Shown: positions 1 through 11,589 of the stretch, one piece after another
Numbering within the stretch: position 1 is the first letter of the stretch
Layout: each line of letters starts with the position of its first letter
Origin: Daucus carota subsp. sativus
Taxonomy: Eukaryota > Streptophyta > Magnoliopsida > Apiales > Apiaceae
Assembly: GCF_001625215.2 (NCBI RefSeq)
Contig: NC_030383.2
Span: 63,354,949-63,418,948, forward strand
Length of the DNA stretch: 64,000 nucleotides
Reading direction: 5' to 3'
Notes under the pieces: generated by a model
What the model was told of the DNA's origin: nothing
What the model saw: the letters and a program-made list of their open reading frames with translations, nothing else
Database searches by the model: none
Program-made: the position numbers and the translations under genes

Positions 1-110
1 AATTACAGGATAAGCAGTTATAAAGTTACATAAGCCTACATAAGCCGTTACAAAATTGTAAAAATGCATAACTAAACATTTACACAGAGTGAAAATTACA
101 GGAGTCTAAT

Positions 111-234
111 TACACAGAGTAAATTACAAAGTTGCATCACATATATTACATGACTTGAAATAATGTTATCACAGAGTAAATTACAAAGTCTCATCACAAA
201 ATTAACTATTACATGACTTGAAATAATGTTATCA
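111..234. repeat. Short direct repeats at the transposase 3' end
   Basis: A 25-bp stretch beginning ACATGACTTGAAATAATG occurs at about 148-172 and again at 210-234, and a CACAGAGTAAATTACAAAG motif occurs at about 113-131 and 172-190. The second copy overlaps the transposase stop codon. They may be part of the 3' untranslated or subterminal repeat region of the CACTA element. Confidence 0.6.
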
Positions 235-3200
235 CTTCTTAACCCAAGTGCCCTTAATATTTTCTCTAATACTTTTCTCAACATCATCACCGACATCACA
301 TGTAGGAATTTGGCAGCAGAATGGAGGATTTTCCATGGTTGTGTCTCCTAAATCATCATCGTTATACACCTCTTGGTAGTCTCGAGTTGTAGAGGTTAAT
401 ACGACGGACCACTTGGCATCCACCGGATCTTCAATATAATAAACTTGCTTTACTTGATCTATAGACACGTATTTATCTCTCTTGTGGCCTTGTCGACTTA
501 GATCGACAAGTGTGAACCCAAGATCATCCACCTTAATTCCCTTGTCATTGTCCGCCCAATTACATAAAAACAGTGGGGCTTTGAATGCATGATAATCCAG
601 CTCCCATATATCTAGGATAACACCATAAAATGTCAAGTCACTTTCTACGGGGTTTAAATCTTTAGCGCTAGACACTTGGACAGTTTTAGCAACTAAAGAC
701 ACTCCGCTGTTTTGAACTACCCTCACATTGTCTCGCTGTTTTGTAAAGTATCGGACCCCGTCTACTAGATAAGCTTCGTAAGTCATAACTGAAAATGATG
801 GTTTTCCAGCTATCCATCTTACTGTCTCTGAAACTCCTCCAGGATTCTCCACCATTTCACTACTGACCTACACATTTCATAAACAGAAATTATCCTAAAT
901 TACTATAGAGAAAATAAATTAGGCACAAATGAAACTATAAAAATACTAACTTTTTCTAGAAACCAATCAGCAAAACTGTTATTGTGCTCTCTCAAGAGCC
1001 AATGAACGCTTTTCTTTTTCCCACGATGGATTTCCTCTAGATACTCCTTATGCATTCTGCCAAAAATTATATATTCATTAAAGAAGTAGTTTATACAGAA
1101 TGTATATATTAATTGAACAGCCACAAAATTAAAAAAATCTTACAAGATATATGGCTGTACTTCAAGGTTGTTTAGAAGAACGTGTAAATGAGCTTCATCC
1201 CTCTCTTTTTCTTCGATTGATTTCATTACCGCAGCAGATAATGGACCACTTAACTTGCCTTCATCTTTGCGAAGACCAGCAGTGGTGCAAGTTTGCTTGA
1301 CAAACTCTTGGCAGAATTCAATCGATTCTTCTCCAAGATAACATTCTGCTATACAACCTTCGGGGTAGTAACGATTGCGTACGTAACTCTTCAACACCTT
1401 ATTAAACCTCTCAAATGCATACATCCATCTATAGAAGACTGGCCCACATAACCGTAATTCCCGAACCAAGTGCACTATGAGATGTATCATTACATCAAAA
1501 AATGATGCAGGAAAATTTTTTTCTAGCTCGCACAAAGTTACTATTACATCTGATTGCAATTTATCTAGTTTAGATACGTCGACAACTTTGCTGCATAAAG
1601 CATTAAAGAAGAAACACAATCTAATTATTGTGACCCTGACTTTTTTTGGAAGTACCGCGCGAATTGCAATAGGAAGTAATTGTTGAAGTAAGATGTGGCA
1701 ATCGTGGGACTTCAACCCAAACATTTTTAATTCTTCCATGGAAACACAGTTTTTAATGTTTGACGCGTGTCCATAAGGAAGTTTCATGTGCATTAACGAT
1801 GACAACATTTTCTTCTTTTCTGCCTTGGACAAATTAAAAATCGAAGGAGGTAAATAGGTCTTTCTTTCTCCTTTTTGTGGAGCTAGATCAGCCCTAACCC
1901 CCATGTCAATCATGTCAAGACGAGAAGCTTCACTATCTTTAGACTTATGTTTCATATTCAGTAGTGTGCCAATCAAGCTATCACACACGTTTTTCTCCAC
2001 GTGCATAACATCTAGACAATGACGGACATGGTGAAATTTCCAATACTCTAACTCGAAGAAAATTGACTTTTTCTTCCATGGACAGTCAACCTTCTTTGAC
2101 TTCCTTACTTCTTTCCCAAACTGAAATTCAATTTTTTCTTGCTGCAATAAAACCTCTTCTCCCGAAAGAGGTTGACGTGCCTGCCCTAATTCTTGTTGTC
2201 CATTAAAAGCAGCTTTTTGCTTCCTATATGGATGATTTCTAGCCAAGTAACGTCGATGACCTTGGTAACACATCTTCCTACTATGGCTTAAATACTTTGC
2301 AACAGTATCATCACCACATATTGGACAAGACATATAACCTTTATTAACACATCCGGACAGATTTCCATATGCGGGAAAGTCGTTTATTGTCCATAATAAA
2401 ATTGCTTTTAAAGTGAAATACGACTTAGTGTGTGCATCATAGACATTTGGTTCACCTTCCTCCCACAACTTCTTTAAATCATCGATTAGAGGCTGTAAAT
2501 ATACATCAAGGTCATTACCAGGCTCATGAGGACCGGGAACTAAAACTGTTAGCATCATAAACTTCCTCTTCATGCATAACCACGGAGGAAGATTATAAGT
2601 CACTAGTACTACTGGCCAACAAGTGTATCTATTGGTTAGACCGTTATTATGCGGGTTTATACCATCTGCAGACAACGCCAAGCGAATATTTCTTGCCTCA
2701 CTACCGAAGGCAGGCCACCTATAGTCGATATTTCTCCAAGAAGGAGAGTCGGCTGGATGCCGCATCTTTCCATCTTCTATTCGCTGCTTTGCGTGCCAGG
2801 TAATCAGTTCAGATGTAGAAGGAGATTTAAACATTCGCTTCAATCTCGGAATAATTGGAAAATACCACATTATTTTAGCAGGAACATTAATCCTTACTTT
2901 ACCATCCTTTCCTAACTTCCAGCGAGATAGACTACACTTAGGACACTTAGAAGCATCAACATATACCCCCCGATATAGTATGCAATCGTTTGGACATGAG
3001 TGGTACTTTATGTATTCTAGGCCTAAGTTGGATAATGTTTTCTTGGCTTCATATGCATTAGGTGGCATCACATTTTCCTTAGGAAGGAGAGAGCCAACAG
3101 TAGACAATAAATCTGTAAAGGCGCTATCACTAATTCCAAACCTTGCTTTCCAATTATGCAGTTTTAGCATCGACTCCAATTTGGTACATTCACTACCCTC

Positions 3201-3623
3201 ATACAAAGGCTGTTGAGCATCAGCCACAAATCTCCTAAACTGATACGACTCATTATTGTACTCACTTGAATTATACGCAGCATCACAAACATTGACTGTT
3301 TGTGATGCATGACCAGGGGAATGCATCGATGCAGGGTCAAGCGTAGGTGCAGGGCTAGGGGCATTGTCATGAACTGTTGATCCAGTGATTCCACACCCTT
3401 GTGTGTGCCAAATCCAATCAAGGTATCCCAAACTAAAACCGTATTCATATAAATGTCCCCTAATAATCTTAACTGCAAATTTTTTAAAGTTAACACATCT
3501 TTTGCAGGGGCATGGGATTTTTTTAGTATCACTAGCATTTTCCTCGGCAAATATTAAAAACTCTTCAACCCCGATTTCATAGTCAAGTGTATCCCTATCT
3601 TTGAAAATCCAAGACTTGTCCAT
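232..3623 (-). CDS. CACTA transposase (TNPD/tnp2 type), three exons
   Basis: Catalyses excision and insertion of the element; it would act in the nucleus on the element's terminal repeats. My model joins exons 3623-1144, 1056-951 and 867-232 (minus strand); all introns are GT-AG and the lengths sum to 1074 codons including the stop, giving 1073 residues with no break. Residues 3-75 look like a transposase-associated domain with a CPCKRC motif. About 280-460 is the Transposase_21 core (LSADGINPHNN, FPAYGNLSG, CPICGDD). About 640-755 is a DUF4218-type region (LCGPVFYRWMYAFERF). The small middle exon supplies a WLLREHNNSFADWF stretch typical of the linker, and the last exon is DUF4216-like (WELDYHAFKAPLFLCNW). 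The start ATG at 3623 is the first in frame and heads the conserved domain. Intactness suggests a potentially autonomous element, although a TNPA-like gene is not visible here. Confidence 0.85.
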
Positions 3624-4345
3624 GTTATTCTCAAACTACCTGATTGTCAAATATGATATCAAATTACATGGTAACAAAGATCCAAACACAATATACAATT
3701 ACATTTACAAACTAAACAAACACAAATATATTTACACAGCTGTGCATAAAACATAAAAAACAAATCCCAAGCTCTAAACATATATAAAACAGTACATAAA
3801 AAAGAAACCCCAAGCTCCAAACATATATAAAACATATATACAACTACACGTTTAATTTTCACATGCATACATATAACTACAAAAAGTTATACTTGCAACC
3901 GAAACATTTATATAAATATAAAGAAGAATATAGAAGAATATATATACCTAAAACCCAGCAGCTTTGAAACCCAGCACCTCCAAAATCCAGCAGCTATCCA
4001 GCAGCTTCGAAAACCCAGCAACTACCCTAATCTCCAAGCTTCAAATCTCCAAGCTTCAAAGAACCCTAATCTCCAAGCTCCACTCGACCCTAAGCTTGAA
4101 GATCGAACCTTAAGCTTGAACACAGCAGCTTCAAATCGCGCACAAATCGCACCTAGGGTTTAGAAGAGAGGGAATCAGTTAATAGAACATTTGAAAGGGG
4201 GTTTAGAAGAGAGGGAATCAGTTAATAAACCAAGAACGAGGATTGAAGGACTGAAGGATTGAAGAAAATCGCATACCTAGGTTTAGCTGTCGAGAGAAAG
4301 GGGGAAGAGCTGCTGTCTGAAAGAAATATGTATATATGTCCCGAT
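3624..4345 (-). promoter_or_regulatory. Leader and probable promoter of the CACTA transposase
   Basis: This is non-coding sequence upstream of the transposase ATG. A plausible leader intron runs from a GTATATATA donor near 3949 to a CAG acceptor near 3638. The leader exon is rich in short repeats of CCCAGCAGCTTC and CCAAGCTTC type (about 3955-4130). On the minus strand an ACATATATACATA stretch near 4329-4341 could be the TATA box. Promoter and intron are inferred from signals only. Confidence 0.4.
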
Positions 4346-4514
4346 TGTTTTCTTTTGAATGCTTTTGTTTTAATTTTGATTTATTTTTAATGTTTTTTTA
4401 TTGTTTTATACTGAGGCGGGAGTGAATGATATGTTAAAGGGGGGGAAAACAGTAGGGGGAACTAATTAAAAAATTGACTAAGGGCGGGGGAGCGGAGGGC
4501 GCGGGCTTTAATAT

Positions 4515-4727
4515 TTTTAAAATTGAGATTAGACATCGCTTAATAAACAATGTGATGTGAAAAAATTTTAAAGTGAGAGCTTAGACATCACTTATGTTAA
4601 GGACTGATGTAAAGATACCAGAAAGACATCACATATAAAACGAGCGATGTAAAAAAGGCATTTTACATCGGTGACACTTCCGACTGATGTCTAATGTGCG
4701 ATGTCTATTGACGAATTTCTAGTAGTC
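4515..4727. repeat. Subterminal repeats of the CACTA element
   Basis: Several copies of GACATC(G/A)C and its complement GCGATGT occur in both orientations in about 200 bp next to the terminus (for example near 4532, 4593, 4625, 4654, 4668 and 4698). Arrays of this kind are the binding sites of the accessory transposase in known CACTA families; that role here is inferred. Confidence 0.7.
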
Positions 4728-5378
4728 TCCAAAGGATATTTATCTTTCCATCATGATGCAGCAGTCTCCTTAACTGTGAAGGGAACGGAGTATGAGGTAG
4801 CAAAGAACCTTCATATTTACACAGCCATTGATCTGTCGTGCAACAAATTTCAGGGACAAATTCCAAACGTCACTGGAGAGCTTAGATGGCTTGCATTGCT
4901 CAATTTATCGCATAATAGTTTAACAGGACCTATCCCATCATTGCTGAGAAATATGAAAGAACTCCAATCTTTAGATTTGTCCTCAAATCGACTGACAGGG
5001 GCTATTCCACCTCAGCTAACTGCATTGACATTTCTAGAGGTCTTGAACCTCTCGAAAAACCATCTTAGTGGAGAGATTCCTCAGAAAGGACAGTTCAGCA
5101 CATTCAACAATGATTCTTATCTAGGAAACTCCGCGTTATGTGGATCACCTTTGACGAAGAGATGTGCAAACACAGCATCACCTCCACAAGAAGTCGGAAA
5201 TGGTGATGAAGATGATGCTGGAGATGAATTGACATGGGAAGCAATCGTGATGGGATATGGATGTGGACTGATATGTGGATTGTCATCTGCGTACATTGTT
5301 CTCAAACTAGGAAAGCCTTGGTGGTTTGTGAGATATATCGAAGTACTGCAACTGAAGTTGATGAAAAGATATGCATGA
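4701..5378 (+). pseudogene. RLP-A: 3' half of an LRR receptor-like protein cut by a CACTA insertion
   Basis: From 4728 the sequence matches exon 2 of RLP-F and RLP-G: the end of the island (VSLTVKGTEYEV, LHIYTAIDLSCNKFQGQIP), four LRRs, the acidic spacer (GDEDDAGDE), a membrane helix with GYGCGLICG, and the tail WWFVRYIEVLQLKLMKRYA. Everything upstream is replaced by the CACTA terminus; the 5' part of the gene should lie beyond the left edge. An ATG inside the transposon end (4701) opens a 225-residue reading frame fused in frame to the receptor remnant. The product would keep the membrane anchor but lack a signal peptide. Very close in sequence to F and G, so the duplication is recent. A chance fusion is more likely than a functional protein. 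Confidence 0.85.
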
Positions 5379-5390
5379 AGAATGGTACTG

Positions 5391-5915
5391 CACTACAACA
5401 AAAACAGCATCACACAACGGTTTTTGCCCGTTGTCTGATACCCAAGAAAACCGTGGTCTATTGCGATGCCGTCTGATACGCGCCTCAGACAACGTTTTAT
5501 TAGTTAAAGGCTTGTCTATAAGGCCATGCTACGATGGTAACAAAAACACTTGTATGTTAGCTTCCTGGTCACACAACACTGTATGGAACCCTTGTTTAAA
5601 CGGCTCGTAAACAACACAACAAATAAAACACTTGTCTAATTACAACAACGGTTTCTTGAAATATTGTCTGAAGTTTCTTCACACATCGGCTCTAAAAACA
5701 GTTGTCTAACGTGCATCATTACACAATATCACAGTTAAGATACCGTTGTCTGATTGAATTTACTAGACAACACTTTTTAAACCGTTGTAGGTTGTAGGTG
5801 TTGGACAATAGTTTTTCGAGGACGAAAATAAAGTGTTGTGTCTTTGTTTCGGCCAACACTTTTTCCAGCGTCCGTTGTCTGACTAGTGTCGTGTGATGCC
5901 AGTTTTGTTGTAGTG
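5391..5915. mobile_element. Non-autonomous CACTA element (525 bp)
   Basis: The ends are inverted: CACTACAACAAAAACAGCAT at the left, and the reverse complement of the right end reads CACTACAACAAAACTGGCAT. The insertion is flanked by the 3-bp direct repeat CTG (5388-5390 and 5916-5918), the CACTA hallmark. The flanks rejoin to match uninterrupted paralogous sequence at about 30008-30050 and 34610-34640, which serve as empty sites. Internally it has repeats of ACAACGGTTTTT / CGTTGTCTGA type and no transposase. It lies just 3' of the RLP-A stop codon. Confidence 0.92.
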
Positions 5916-6397
5916 CTGGTTGATCCAGACGAACTAGAAAGTTGTTGTCCTGGTAGACATTTCTGAACCATTTGTGTCCTGGCTGAATAAGTATTTGGTA
6001 TTATGTAATAATCCGTTTGGTTGGGACTCAAAATGATTTCTCTTGCTTCAGGGGTATTAATATTAACCTTCCTATCTTGATCAATGTTAAAGCAAATTAA
6101 ATGAATGAAAAAACAAAAAGTATGCATCAAATCCGCTCCTGCTGTACCTAACAATTTAACAGCACCCTTCCACACTGTTCATACCTAATTTGCGTGTAAT
6201 ATGAAAACTAAGAGGCATGGCTTTTGTCTTTGAGAGAACTTATTCCAAGTCTTCTTCGGAGGCCTACTGCCTCAACAACCTTTCAAAGACTATGCAATAA
6301 TCCACGTGACAGAAAAACCAAAGTCCAATTAGTATTATAAGTTCATAAAAAATACTATAGGATCATTAGCATTAGCATTACATTAGCATACAGCATA
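5916..6397. other. 3' flank of RLP-A and upstream region of RLP-B
   Basis: 5916-6180 is homologous to the downstream regions of RLP-F (30014-30180) and RLP-G (34615-34750 and 35391-35550). 6230-6290 holds one copy of the recurrent CCAAGTCTTC...GGAGG module. No further gene is visible. Confidence 0.6.
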
Positions 6398-6408
6398 TAT
6401 ATAAATAG
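6398..6408 (+). promoter_or_regulatory. TATA box of RLP-B
   Basis: TATATAAATAG followed by AAGAATGCAGTG lies 47 bp before the ATG at 6455. The same TATAAATAGAAGTGT-type core occurs at a similar place before several other copies in the cluster. Confidence 0.65.
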
Positions 6409-6454
6409 AAGAATGCAGTGTGGTATTGGATTCATAATCCAATTGAGCAGAAAC

Positions 6455-9334
6455 ATGGCACACTTTGTAAAGCCTTATGACCTTCTTCTCTGTGTTTTCT
6501 TTCTCTCATCACTTGAATCCATTCTTGCAACAAGACGAGAAGGAGAAGCTCTTGTGAAATGGAAGAACAGCCTAGCCCCGTCTTCTTCTCTTGATTCTTG
6601 GTCACTCACTCATCTCGATAATCTTTGTAACTGGACTGGCATTACTTGTAACTCTGCAGGTTCAGTCTCTGACATTAACCTTTTCAACAAACAACTCACT
6701 GGAAAGCTTTTCGAGTTTGGTTTCACTTCATTTCCGAATCTCAACAATCTCACCCTCGCAGATAACTTCTTCTCTGGTCCAATACCATCAGCCATTGGGA
6801 ATTTAACACAGCTTCAATATCTTGATTTGAGCAATAATTATCTCAATGGTTCCATTCCGTACCAGGTTAGCCATCTTTCAAAATTACACGTCTTAAACCT
6901 GTCAGAGAATGAACTGCAAGCTCCAAATTGGTCCAATTTCTCCCCCATGCCTTATTTGACCATCCTCGACCTTTATCAGAATAATCTTATGTTGGAATTT
7001 CCAGAATTTATATCTAACTCGCGTAACCTGACATACCTTGACCTTTCATATAACAAGTTCACAGGCGATCTTGTGCGCGAATCAGTATTAGCCAATCCAG
7101 GTGATCTCGAAACCCTCTATCTTAATGAAAATTCTTTTGGGGGGCCATTTCCACCAGACATATTCAAACTTTCCAAGTTGAGAGTTCTTGCCCTGTTCAA
7201 TAATCTTTTTGAGGGGCCGCTTCCGTCAAATATATTCAAGCTCTCTAAACTAAGATTCCTTTTACTTTGGAGTAATAATTTTTCAGGTACTCTTTCGAAT
7301 GAAATAGGTTTGCTTTCTGAGCTTGAAGACCTAGATCTTCACTCCAATTTTTTTGTGGGGCCGCTTCCGCCAAATATATTCAAGCTCTCTAAACTAAGAA
7401 CCCTTTTCCTCTTGGGTAATAACTTCTCAGGTTCTATTTCCAACGACATAGGTTTGCTTTCTGAGCTTGAACACCTATATCTCGACTCCAATTCTTTTGA
7501 GGGACCTTTTCCAACAAATATTTTCAAGCTTTCCAAATTAATACAACTTGGTCTCGCAAACAATACAAATTTATTTGAAGGAAGTATTCCTCCAGGACTG
7601 GGGCTCTTGACTAACCTAGAGGACTTGTCTCTTGCTTACAATAATCTTGGTGGCTATATTCCGTCTTCCTTTGGAAACCTAACACTACTAGTATATCTTA
7701 ATCTCGCTCGTAATCAATTGGTTGGAACACTATCAAAGACCATTTCTAATCTCACAAATCTATGGTTTCTTGATGTACATCATAATAGTCTCTCTGGGAA
7801 TATTCAGAGTGACTTCTGGAAAAACTCTACATCACTGCGCGCGTTACATTAATTTGGCAGACAATAATTTGTCTGGGAACATTCCTAAGGAATATAATGT
7901 TCTTCCGATCCTGGATCACATCAATTTTAGGGGGAACAATTTTACAGGTATTTTTCTTTCCATATTTTTTCCTTCTGTTGTATTCAATTATGCTAGAAAC
8001 TACAGCCTCTGTTTTTTCAAATACATATCGTTTAACTTTTTGGCACAAAACTTTATAATAATTCTAACTAAAAGGTCAATGAACTCAAAAATGTGTGTCA
8101 AAAAGTCAAACGTCATTTATCTGAAATCAGAGGGAGTATATATTACTGTTTTACCAAAGTTTCAACAATCATGACAGGTGAGCTTCCACCAACAATTTGC
8201 GATGCCACTTCCCTTTCGATTCTTGATCTGTCAAATAATGGATTTAGTGGTGCAGTTCCACATTGTTTGGGGAATCTTGCGGATAAATTGATTTCGATTA
8301 ATCTTGCTAATAATCAGTTTCAAGGACCAATACCAACAAATTTCTCCGAGAGTTGTCGTCTGACGTATCTTAACATCTATAACAATCACTTCAAAGGTTT
8401 GGTTCCCCAATCTTTGGCAAACTGTAAGCACTTGCAAATTCTTGATTTTGGAAAAAATGAAATAGGTGGAACACTTCCGTCATGGTTTTTTACTCTTGGA
8501 GAGCTAGAAGTCCTGATCCTGCGATCAAACAGATTTTTCGGGAGAATAACTAGAAGGAGCATACCACGCCCCTTTCCCAAGTTGCGGATTTTGGATCTAT
8601 CCAACAATCAGTTCACCGGCTATCTGCCAATTTTATACTTCAAGAATATGAAACCAAATGATAATAATTATGATTATTTCAACAACACAAACGAAGCCTA
8701 TTACGTTTATCAAGTTTCTATCACATTAAATGTGAAAGGAAGCGAGCATGAAGTGACAAATATTCTTCATATTTACACGGCCATTGATCTGTCGTGCAAC
8801 AAATTTGAAGGAAAAGTTCCAGACATTACCGGAGAGCTTAGATGGCTTGCATTGCTAAATTTATCTCATAATAGTCTTTCGGGGCCTATTCCATCACAAC
8901 TGGGAAAAATGAAAGAGCTCCAGTCTCTAGATTTGTCGTCAAATCAATTGACAGGTGTTATTCCGGATCAACTTACTAGTATGACATTTCTTGCAAGTTT
9001 GAACCTCTCAGAAAACCATCTTTCTGGGAAAATCCCTCGGAAAGGACAGTTCAGCACTTTTGGCGAAGAATCTTACTTAGGTAAATCGGCCTTGTGTGGA
9101 GTTCCTTTGACAAAGAACTGTATAGACGATGTGCCACCTTCACAAGTTGGAAATGGCAATGATGAAAATGTTGATGAAGATGATACCGTTGATGAATTCA
9201 ATTGGAAAGTGATCCTGATGGGATATGCATGTGGATTAATAGGCGGATTGTCTGCAGGATACATTGTCTTCACAGTCGGAAAGCCTTGGTGGTTTTTGAG
9301 ATACATTGAGACACTGCAGCAGAAGTTGATCTGA
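6455..9334 (+). pseudogene. RLP-B: near-complete LRR receptor-like protein with one frameshift
   Basis: Cell-surface LRR receptor-like protein. Exon 1 (6455-7947) codes for a signal peptide (hydrophobic LLLCVFFLSSLESILA), N-cap with CNWTGITC, and about 17 LRRs. Exon 2 (8178-9334) adds further LRRs, the island (YQVSITLNVKGSEHEV, ILHIYTAIDLSCNKF), an acidic spacer, a helix with GYACGLIGG and the tail WWFLRYIETLQQKLI. I chose ATG 6455 because MAH and the signal peptide are shared with paralogues; an upstream ATG at 6413 is not. A single-base excess near 7836-7845 shifts the frame and stops it at 7850-7852, while the homologous reading (YINLADNNLSGNIP) continues in the next frame. The intron (7948-8177) is 230 bp instead of about 98 because of a MITE fragment. 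With one base less it would encode about 880 residues. A sequencing error could explain the lesion. Confidence 0.85.
8067..8142. mobile_element. Stowaway-like MITE fragment in the RLP-B intron
   Basis: The stretch ending TCAGAGGGAGTATA, with GTGTGTCAAAAAGTCAAA before it, resembles the right half of the MITE at 14609-14840. It explains why this intron is more than twice as long as in the paralogues. Confidence 0.5.
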
Positions 9335-10900
9335 TGCGCAACTAGAAACAACGTTATAATCTTAGAATGACTTGTGTCTTTAAACAGAGTTAGGAACTTA
9401 GGATGACTTGTGGTGCTATATTTTTTTTTTGAAAAAAAAAAACATATTTTTGTAATTTTTTAGATACAGATGTTAAGAAGGTGTTGTATATTCATTTTTT
9501 ACCCAAAAAAAAAAAGAGGGCTTATTTCATGAAAATTAGAGTTTTATGTATTTTCTCCAGAAATTAGTCCTTATTTCTGAAAATAAGGTTAGTCAAAACG
9601 GTCACTACACGATTGGTAGCCTTTCAGTTCTTCCTAGTGTCCACTACAGTTTCATTCCTTACCAGTTATTTTATGCTCTGCACTGCATTATGCAGCTTTC
9701 ATATTACTGACAGCTAATCTCCTTCCAACACTTTGCGATGCGAAGCAGGGACGCATAAGTATTTTTATATGTGTATTAGTTTTGAAGATTAAAGTTGCAT
9801 GGACAATTGTGTTGATAATTTGAGCAATGTTAACCGGGATAGGTCTTCTTCTCTCTCCCAAGTCTTCTGAGGACTCATCGGCTCAGATTAGTCTATCCAA
9901 AAATTATGATCTGACGGCTATTGGCACACTAACGATTTACATATCACTTGAATATTACTGGATACCCGCATCTTGTTTTAAATGGCGTATATCGGCTAAT
10001 AGTTCAACGATGGTGACAAATCCCGGTGATCCAAATAATTGATTGTCGCAAAATTTTCCGCTTACATCCAACTAACACGTATTAGGAAAAAAAATTATAT
10101 AATTAAACACGCTCATGTATCTATATCTTTTACAAGATTGTAAGTCCCCAATTCTATGTGATATTAGCTATATGTGACTAGAAGGTTTAGAAATACTAGA
10201 TTATCAAGATTTCTTTTTATTCTAGCTAGTGTTGAGTTATATTTATTTTCTTCAAACAATCAATACTTATTTTTTATTAATATGTGAAACTCCAATATAT
10301 ATTATTATACGATATATTATGAAAACACTATATTTTGTAATGTTCATCTTATCCTACCAGCAAAATTACATCGCTAACAAAATTATATCAATTTTATTTT
10401 ATAAACTCAAATAATTTAATTTATGAAACAACTCTATGAGATTCTTATCATGAGTTAGAATTCAAATAAATAAAGAGTTCATATTGATAAGTGGAATTGA
10501 TGTGCAAGTAAGGGGTATAAAAAAATCTCAAAATAACTCCAAAAAGCACATGACATGTTTGATTTAATAGAACTGGTACATAAACAGGGGGACCATTATA
10601 TTTATAAGCAAGTGACCAACAATAGTTTACTACTGATATTTTGTGATATTTTTTGTGATATTTTTTGAGACCTTTAACATTATTCTGTGAAGTGGTATAC
10701 TACTGTTACTAGTTCTGAAACTTCAAACAAAGTAGGCGCAACATTGTAAGAGTGATTAATAAAGTTGAGAAACAGTGTGTACATTGAGCAGTATGACAAT
10801 CAGGTTCAGCATATAATACAATCAGATTCACAATCAGGTTCACGAGAAACATGCTGCATTCCAAAAAGCCTTATTATCTTCTTCACTAAATAACAAGGCA
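9335..10900. other. Intergenic region between RLP-B and RLP-C
   Basis: 9640-9910 holds the duplicated flank module (TTATGCTCTGCACTGCATTA, CTCCTTCCAACACTTTG, then CCCAAGTCTTCTGAGGACTC) also found near 22430-22650, 25060-25250, 30230-30380 and 30960-31160. 9420-9530 has A and T runs. 10060-10700 is AT-rich with no gene that I can support. Confidence 0.55.
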
Positions 10901-10909
10901 AATACAGCA

Positions 10910-10918
10910 TATAAATAC
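10910..10918 (+). promoter_or_regulatory. TATA box of RLP-C
   Basis: TATAAATAC lies about 53 bp before ATG 10971, followed by a leader (AAGTGTGGTATTAGATTC) shared with RLP-B. Confidence 0.55.
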
Positions 10919-10970
10919 AAGTTATAAGTACAAGTGTGGTATTAGATTCATAACCCAGTTGAGGAGAAAC

Positions 10971-11588
10971 ATGGCACACTTTGTAAGGCCTTCTCACCTT
11001 CTTCTCTTTGTTTTCTTTCTCTCATCACTAGAATCCATTCTTGCAACAAGACGAGAGGGGGAAGCTCTTGTGAAGTGGAAGAATAGCCTAGCCCCTTCTT
11101 CTTTTCTCCACTCTTGGTCACTCACCAATCTCGAAAATCTTTGCAACTGGACTGGCATTACTTGTAACTCTGCAGGTTCAGTCTCTGAGATTGACCTTTG
11201 TGAGAAACAACTTGATGGAATGCTGTCCGAGTTTGGTCTCACTTCATTTCCAAATCTCAACAATCTCACCCTCGCAGACAACTTCTTCTCAGGTCCAATA
11301 CCACCAGCCATTGAGAATTTAACACAGCTTCAATATCTTGATTTAAGCATGAATAGTCTTAATGGTCCCATTCCGTTCCAGGTTAGCCATCGTCAGAGCT
11401 TGCTCATCTTAGACCTGTCACAGAATGCATTGCAAGCTTCAAATTGGTCCAATTTCTCTCCCATGCCTCAGTTGCGCTTCCTCAAGCTCAGTAGCAATCA
11501 TCTTGTGTCGAAATTCCCAAATTTTATATCCAGTTCTCATAGCCTGACTTACCTCAACCTCTCATATAACATTGGAAACCTCAAAAAA
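10971..11588 (+). pseudogene. RLP-C: 5' fragment of an LRR receptor-like protein
   Basis: It codes for a signal peptide (MAHFVRPSHLLLFVFFLSS), the N-cap CNWTGITC, and about five LRRs. After LNLSYN the reading jumps to IGNLK, a motif that in the intact copies lies far downstream, about ten LRRs later. This indicates an internal deletion between LRR coding units. Directly after this the sequence becomes AT-rich repeat and the receptor homology ends. There is no exon 2. The product would be a soluble, secreted LRR stub at most. Confidence 0.8.
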
Positions 11589-11589
11589 T

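Larger units (their letters stand above)
1..4727 (-). mobile_element. CACTA (En/Spm) DNA transposon, left part outside window
   Basis: The segment carries a plant CACTA transposase on the minus strand, followed at its 5' side by a long leader and a terminal region dense in GACATCGC / GCGATGT repeats. The right edge reads, on the minus strand, ACTACTAGAAATTCG, matching the usual CACTACTAGAAAT terminus except that the outermost bases are altered (GA instead of CA), so the exact end (4726 or 4727) is uncertain. Immediately beyond, sequence homologous to exon 2 of the RLP genes resumes, so the element sits inside RLP-A. The opposite terminus and the 3-bp target duplication lie outside the window and cannot be checked. 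Confidence 0.85.

Noticed and set aside
1477-1686. Small plus-strand frames opposite the CACTA transposase (also 2649-2915 and 2980-3216)
   Set aside because: They are antisense to conserved transposase domains.
3659-3868. Hydrophobic 69-codon frame upstream of the transposase
   Set aside because: It lies in the probable leader intron and is made of repeated AT-rich strings.
7339-7563. Serine-rich antisense frames opposite the LRR exons (also at 28-28.3, 32.5-32.8 and 62.6-63.0 kb)
   Set aside because: They are mirror images of the repeated LRR codons, appear in every paralogue at the same place and have no features of their own.
9827-10042. 71-codon plus-strand frame in the B-C spacer
   Set aside because: It lies inside the duplicated flank module, is not conserved as a frame in the other copies, and has no recognisable domain.
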